DNA from: Tieghemiomyces parasiticus
Taxonomy: Eukaryota > Kickxellomycota > Dimargaritomycetes > Dimargaritales > Dimargaritaceae
DNA: 21,569 bases
Direction: 5' to 3'
NCBI GenBank assembly: GCA_027575765.1
Contig: JANBPT010000822.1
Location: 1 to 21,569 of the forward strand
Shown: in pieces, positions 18,994 through 21,569 of the stretch
Position numbering within the stretch: the first letter of the stretch is position 1
How the letters are laid out: every line of letters starts with the position of its first letter
Position numbers and translations under genes: made by a program
Notes under the pieces: model-generated
What the model was told of the DNA's origin: nothing
Seen by the model: only the letters and a program-made list of their open reading frames with translations
Database searches by the model: none

Positions 18994-21569
18994 AGTCGTG
19001 AAGGGGAGGGAGGGTGAAGGGAGAACAAGAAATGCTGGCGGGGTGGCGTGGCTGAGGACCCCGGGGCTGTGGGACTGGTATGGAGATGCTGGAACCTAGT
19101 CGTGGAGAGCGTATTCTGTGGCAGTTCCCAGGGGCGCCAACACAGGTGGGGGGTGTGGGAGGAGGAGGGGGGAATGTAGCGAGCGGGAACCGGGGGCTTA
19201 GTCAAAACCTCGCTCGAAATCTCTTCTTAACACCTATTGGTGTGCGATAGGGACAGTGTCGTCGTCCCCCAGGAAGGTGCGGCTTGGGATAGAAGAGGGC
19301 ACGGCGGTTGAGGGGATGCGCGGTTGGGGCGGAAGGCGTGCAAATGGGCAGTCCACGGAATGGTCGGGTGGCGGTGGCTCAGCTGGAAGGCAAGCGAGAG
19401 GGGAGGGTTCGTGAGGGGAGGCAGGACAGCCGCTGTTTGTGTAACGCTATGGGCGTCTTCACCGGCAAGCAGCGGCGGAACACGGGATAAAGGATGTATC
19501 GGTTTCAATTAGGGTACAGGGCCGTAGTATTGCTGGCCAAAAGGTGGCCGGCTCAGGGGGTCGTGGGCAAGGTTATGAAGGAACGGCGCAGAAAACCGAC
19601 TAGAGTGCGGTAGACAAGCGAAAGAGTGATTTCCAGTACGCAGGGGAGGTGGGTTGGTCAGGCGGGGACAACCTTAATCTTTTAAAACAAGGGAGAAGGG
19701 GTGGTGGCCATAGATGTGTGCCTTGGTAAGTTTATAGTCACAGGGGCCGGTAAAGGACAGGAGCGAGAGAGGCCGTTTCTGACCCCCTACGCCCGCTAAC
19801 TCGTCGACTGCACAATTTATACGTGTGAATTCGAGATACAAGTGCAGCAGGGATGGGTGGAGATGTCGCCGGATTACAGAAAATCCGTGACCAATCAGGT
19901 GGGTATAGTGTGGGTACTGCGACAGGATAAGGACCGGGGGGGTCGAGAGAGAGAGGGAGATAAACACTCGATGCGAATCTTAAGGAATAAGCGTTATTCA
20001 CGGACTGGCTAATGAGAATGAGCAACGAGCGACGGTCGAAGCAGTTATATTGTATTTGAACAATGCGCACAACGCAAAATCCCGCATTTGACGGTTCGCC
20101 TGTGGGATCGAATATTGTTACCCCTCCTAGTCCCAGCAGTAATGCCCTTTGTCACTGGTAGAAGCCTTTTTCGAGTGGGAGTAGTGGATATATCCTTCTA
20201 ATGGCATCAGTTACATCGCGAGAGGAGCGGGGTATATTCGGAAATGCCTCACAGTGTCACTAGCTCTTTCACACTGGCGTACAATACCAAGCCCCCCCCC
20301 TCTCCTCGCTCGCACACACCTGGCCCATACCCACAACCGTACTAACACGGCCAGCGGAAACTACCGCTAGCTGCTGGTTCGTTCTTCCTGTTTCATCACA
20401 ACGCTCCCATCACATCAAGATGATCTGGCGACTGGGGAATCTCGTTACCCAACCACCGATATCTGATTAGCCATTACCTAATGGTCCTGTCAACTAAATA
20501 CAAAGCGCAACCATGTACATACAACGCAACCCAATTAACGTTAAAGCTGACCTAGGTATGACGATCAGAGACTACGGGATCCTTCAGTACGCGCGAATGG
20601 TCCACCATGCATCCTCCTGCTTACGAACCTGAGTACGGTGCCCTCTCTCATTTGATCAAGCCCGGGCCGATTCCTCAAAACGTGTACTTCTTTCTCCGCC
20701 CGCCTTCCTCTATAAAATATATCCGCCAACCCAATTACCTCACCTGTAGGGACGCCCATGCTATGGATAACGTGCTGACATATCAGCTTATGTCAACGTA
20801 AATTAGAGATCATCCCAGATCCTTCATGCCACTAGCCAATACTAATCCTACACTCTTTAGCGTCAACACGGGCTATATATGAACCGACAAGGTCAAAAGG
20901 TTACAGATTATCCTCACGACGCCTATTTCGTGTATGTGTGTATGAATATAGTTTTTTTTTCACATGCCACTTGAAGAGAATATGTCCACTTGGGCAGCAT
21001 GCTGAATATCTCGGAATGATGCCTACAGAGACACCCACAATCCCCAGCGTCCGTATTTATGCGCGATACCTGCATCTGCAGGTGGTTCGCCCTGTTAAGG
21101 GTGAGTATGCACGGTGATGCCTCGCCAGCGTAAGCCACCACATATCATACCGTCTTACTCGTAATGTCACAAGCGAGTTGCTCGTGAAGGGAGGGAAGAG
21201 GAGTGGGGAGGGGTAAAAAAACTGAGAGTGACCAGTTACGTAACAAGCCCGGAGGCTTGGCAGCAGGATAGTTCATAGGACGGTGGCTTTGGAGAGGGAT
21301 AGGATATCGATCGGGGTCTAGAAGTAGGATATGATTTATGTAAGACAGGATGAATTTACGAAAGGGAGGCGAGGACAAGCTAAGTGTAGGGACCATATCA
21401 CATTTCTAACTAATGTTGCGAGAGAGGTGGGGGGGGTTTAGACCTAAATCCTTCACGCACGTTAGGGGAAACCATGTCACTGTATCCCGGGCAAATAAAA
21501 GGTATTGATGGGGAGGGGAAGGATAAACGTTGTGGCGATATACACATCATGTTGTTTCGAATATATATA
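18994..21569. other. Region upstream of the acyltransferase gene to the window end
   Basis: About 2.6 kb with no confident gene. The first few hundred bases should be the acyltransferase promoter and 5' UTR. 19500-20100 has only open frames with non-ATG starts. 20280-20420 is pyrimidine-rich and leader-like, ending in CATCAAGATG at 20414-20423. That ATG opens only a 16-codon frame, so any gene there is either very small or spliced in a way I cannot resolve. The window ends in an AT repeat. Confidence 0.5.
20607..20801 (+). CDS. Possible small ORF, 64 aa, unrecognised
   Basis: ATG in a good eukaryotic context (CCACCATGC) opens 64 codons to TAA. Few third positions are A, as in the real genes of this window. 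A pyrimidine-rich, leader-like stretch lies 200 bases upstream. The product (MHPPAYEPEYGALSHLI...) has no signal peptide, membrane segment or motif that I recognise. It could be a final exon of a spliced gene, a small protein, or chance. Confidence 0.2.
   Translation: MHPPAYEPEYGALSHLIKPGPIPQNVYFFLRPPSSIKYIRQPNYLTCRDAHAMDNVLTYQLMST

Noticed and set aside
19370..19425. Perfect-looking tRNA A box (TGGCTCAGCTGG) followed by GGTTCG
   Set aside because: The A-to-B spacing is about 10 bases too short, the B box is incomplete, and neither anticodon arm nor acceptor stem can be drawn.
19674..20070. Two overlapping minus-strand frames of about 100 codons
   Set aside because: Both begin at GTG rather than ATG, overlap each other, and show no codon bias like that of the real genes.

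Overview
This window reads as nuclear DNA of a fungus, probably an early-diverging, intron-poor one. The main clue is a spliced gene for the mitochondrial ribosomal protein mL60 (MRPL31), a family known from fungal mitoribosomes. Other clues are a mitochondrial-type citrate synthase, an INO80 ATPase, and long intronless genes with G/C-rich third codon positions. A FANCE-like gene also argues against yeasts and other well-studied Dikarya, where the Fanconi core complex is largely missing. Placement in a zygomycete-grade or Zoopagomycota-like lineage is inference only.

Layout, left to right: a C/G homopolymer tract (41-87); INO80 on the minus strand (154-5493); a gene-poor gap; a FANCE-like gene on the minus strand (7548-8984); mL60 on the plus strand with one intron (9544-10045), divergent from FANCE; a small secreted repeat protein on the minus strand (10621-11025), convergent with mL60; a 3 kb gene-poor stretch with a possible retrotransposon integrase remnant (12694-13005); mitochondrial citrate synthase on the minus strand (13990-15420); a gap; an LCLAT1/CST26-type phospholipid acyltransferase on the minus strand (17437-18993); and a final 2.6 kb with no convincing gene.

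The genes do not form an operon-like pathway, as expected for a eukaryote. Two themes recur: nuclear genome maintenance (INO80 remodelling and FANCE interstrand-crosslink repair) and mitochondrial or membrane function (mL60, citrate synthase, acyltransferase). The most notable items are the fungal FANCE homologue and the secreted protein built on an approximately 11-residue amphipathic repeat. I found no tRNA, complete rRNA, CRISPR array or intact mobile element. All similarity statements come from recognising motifs by eye; no database search was run.
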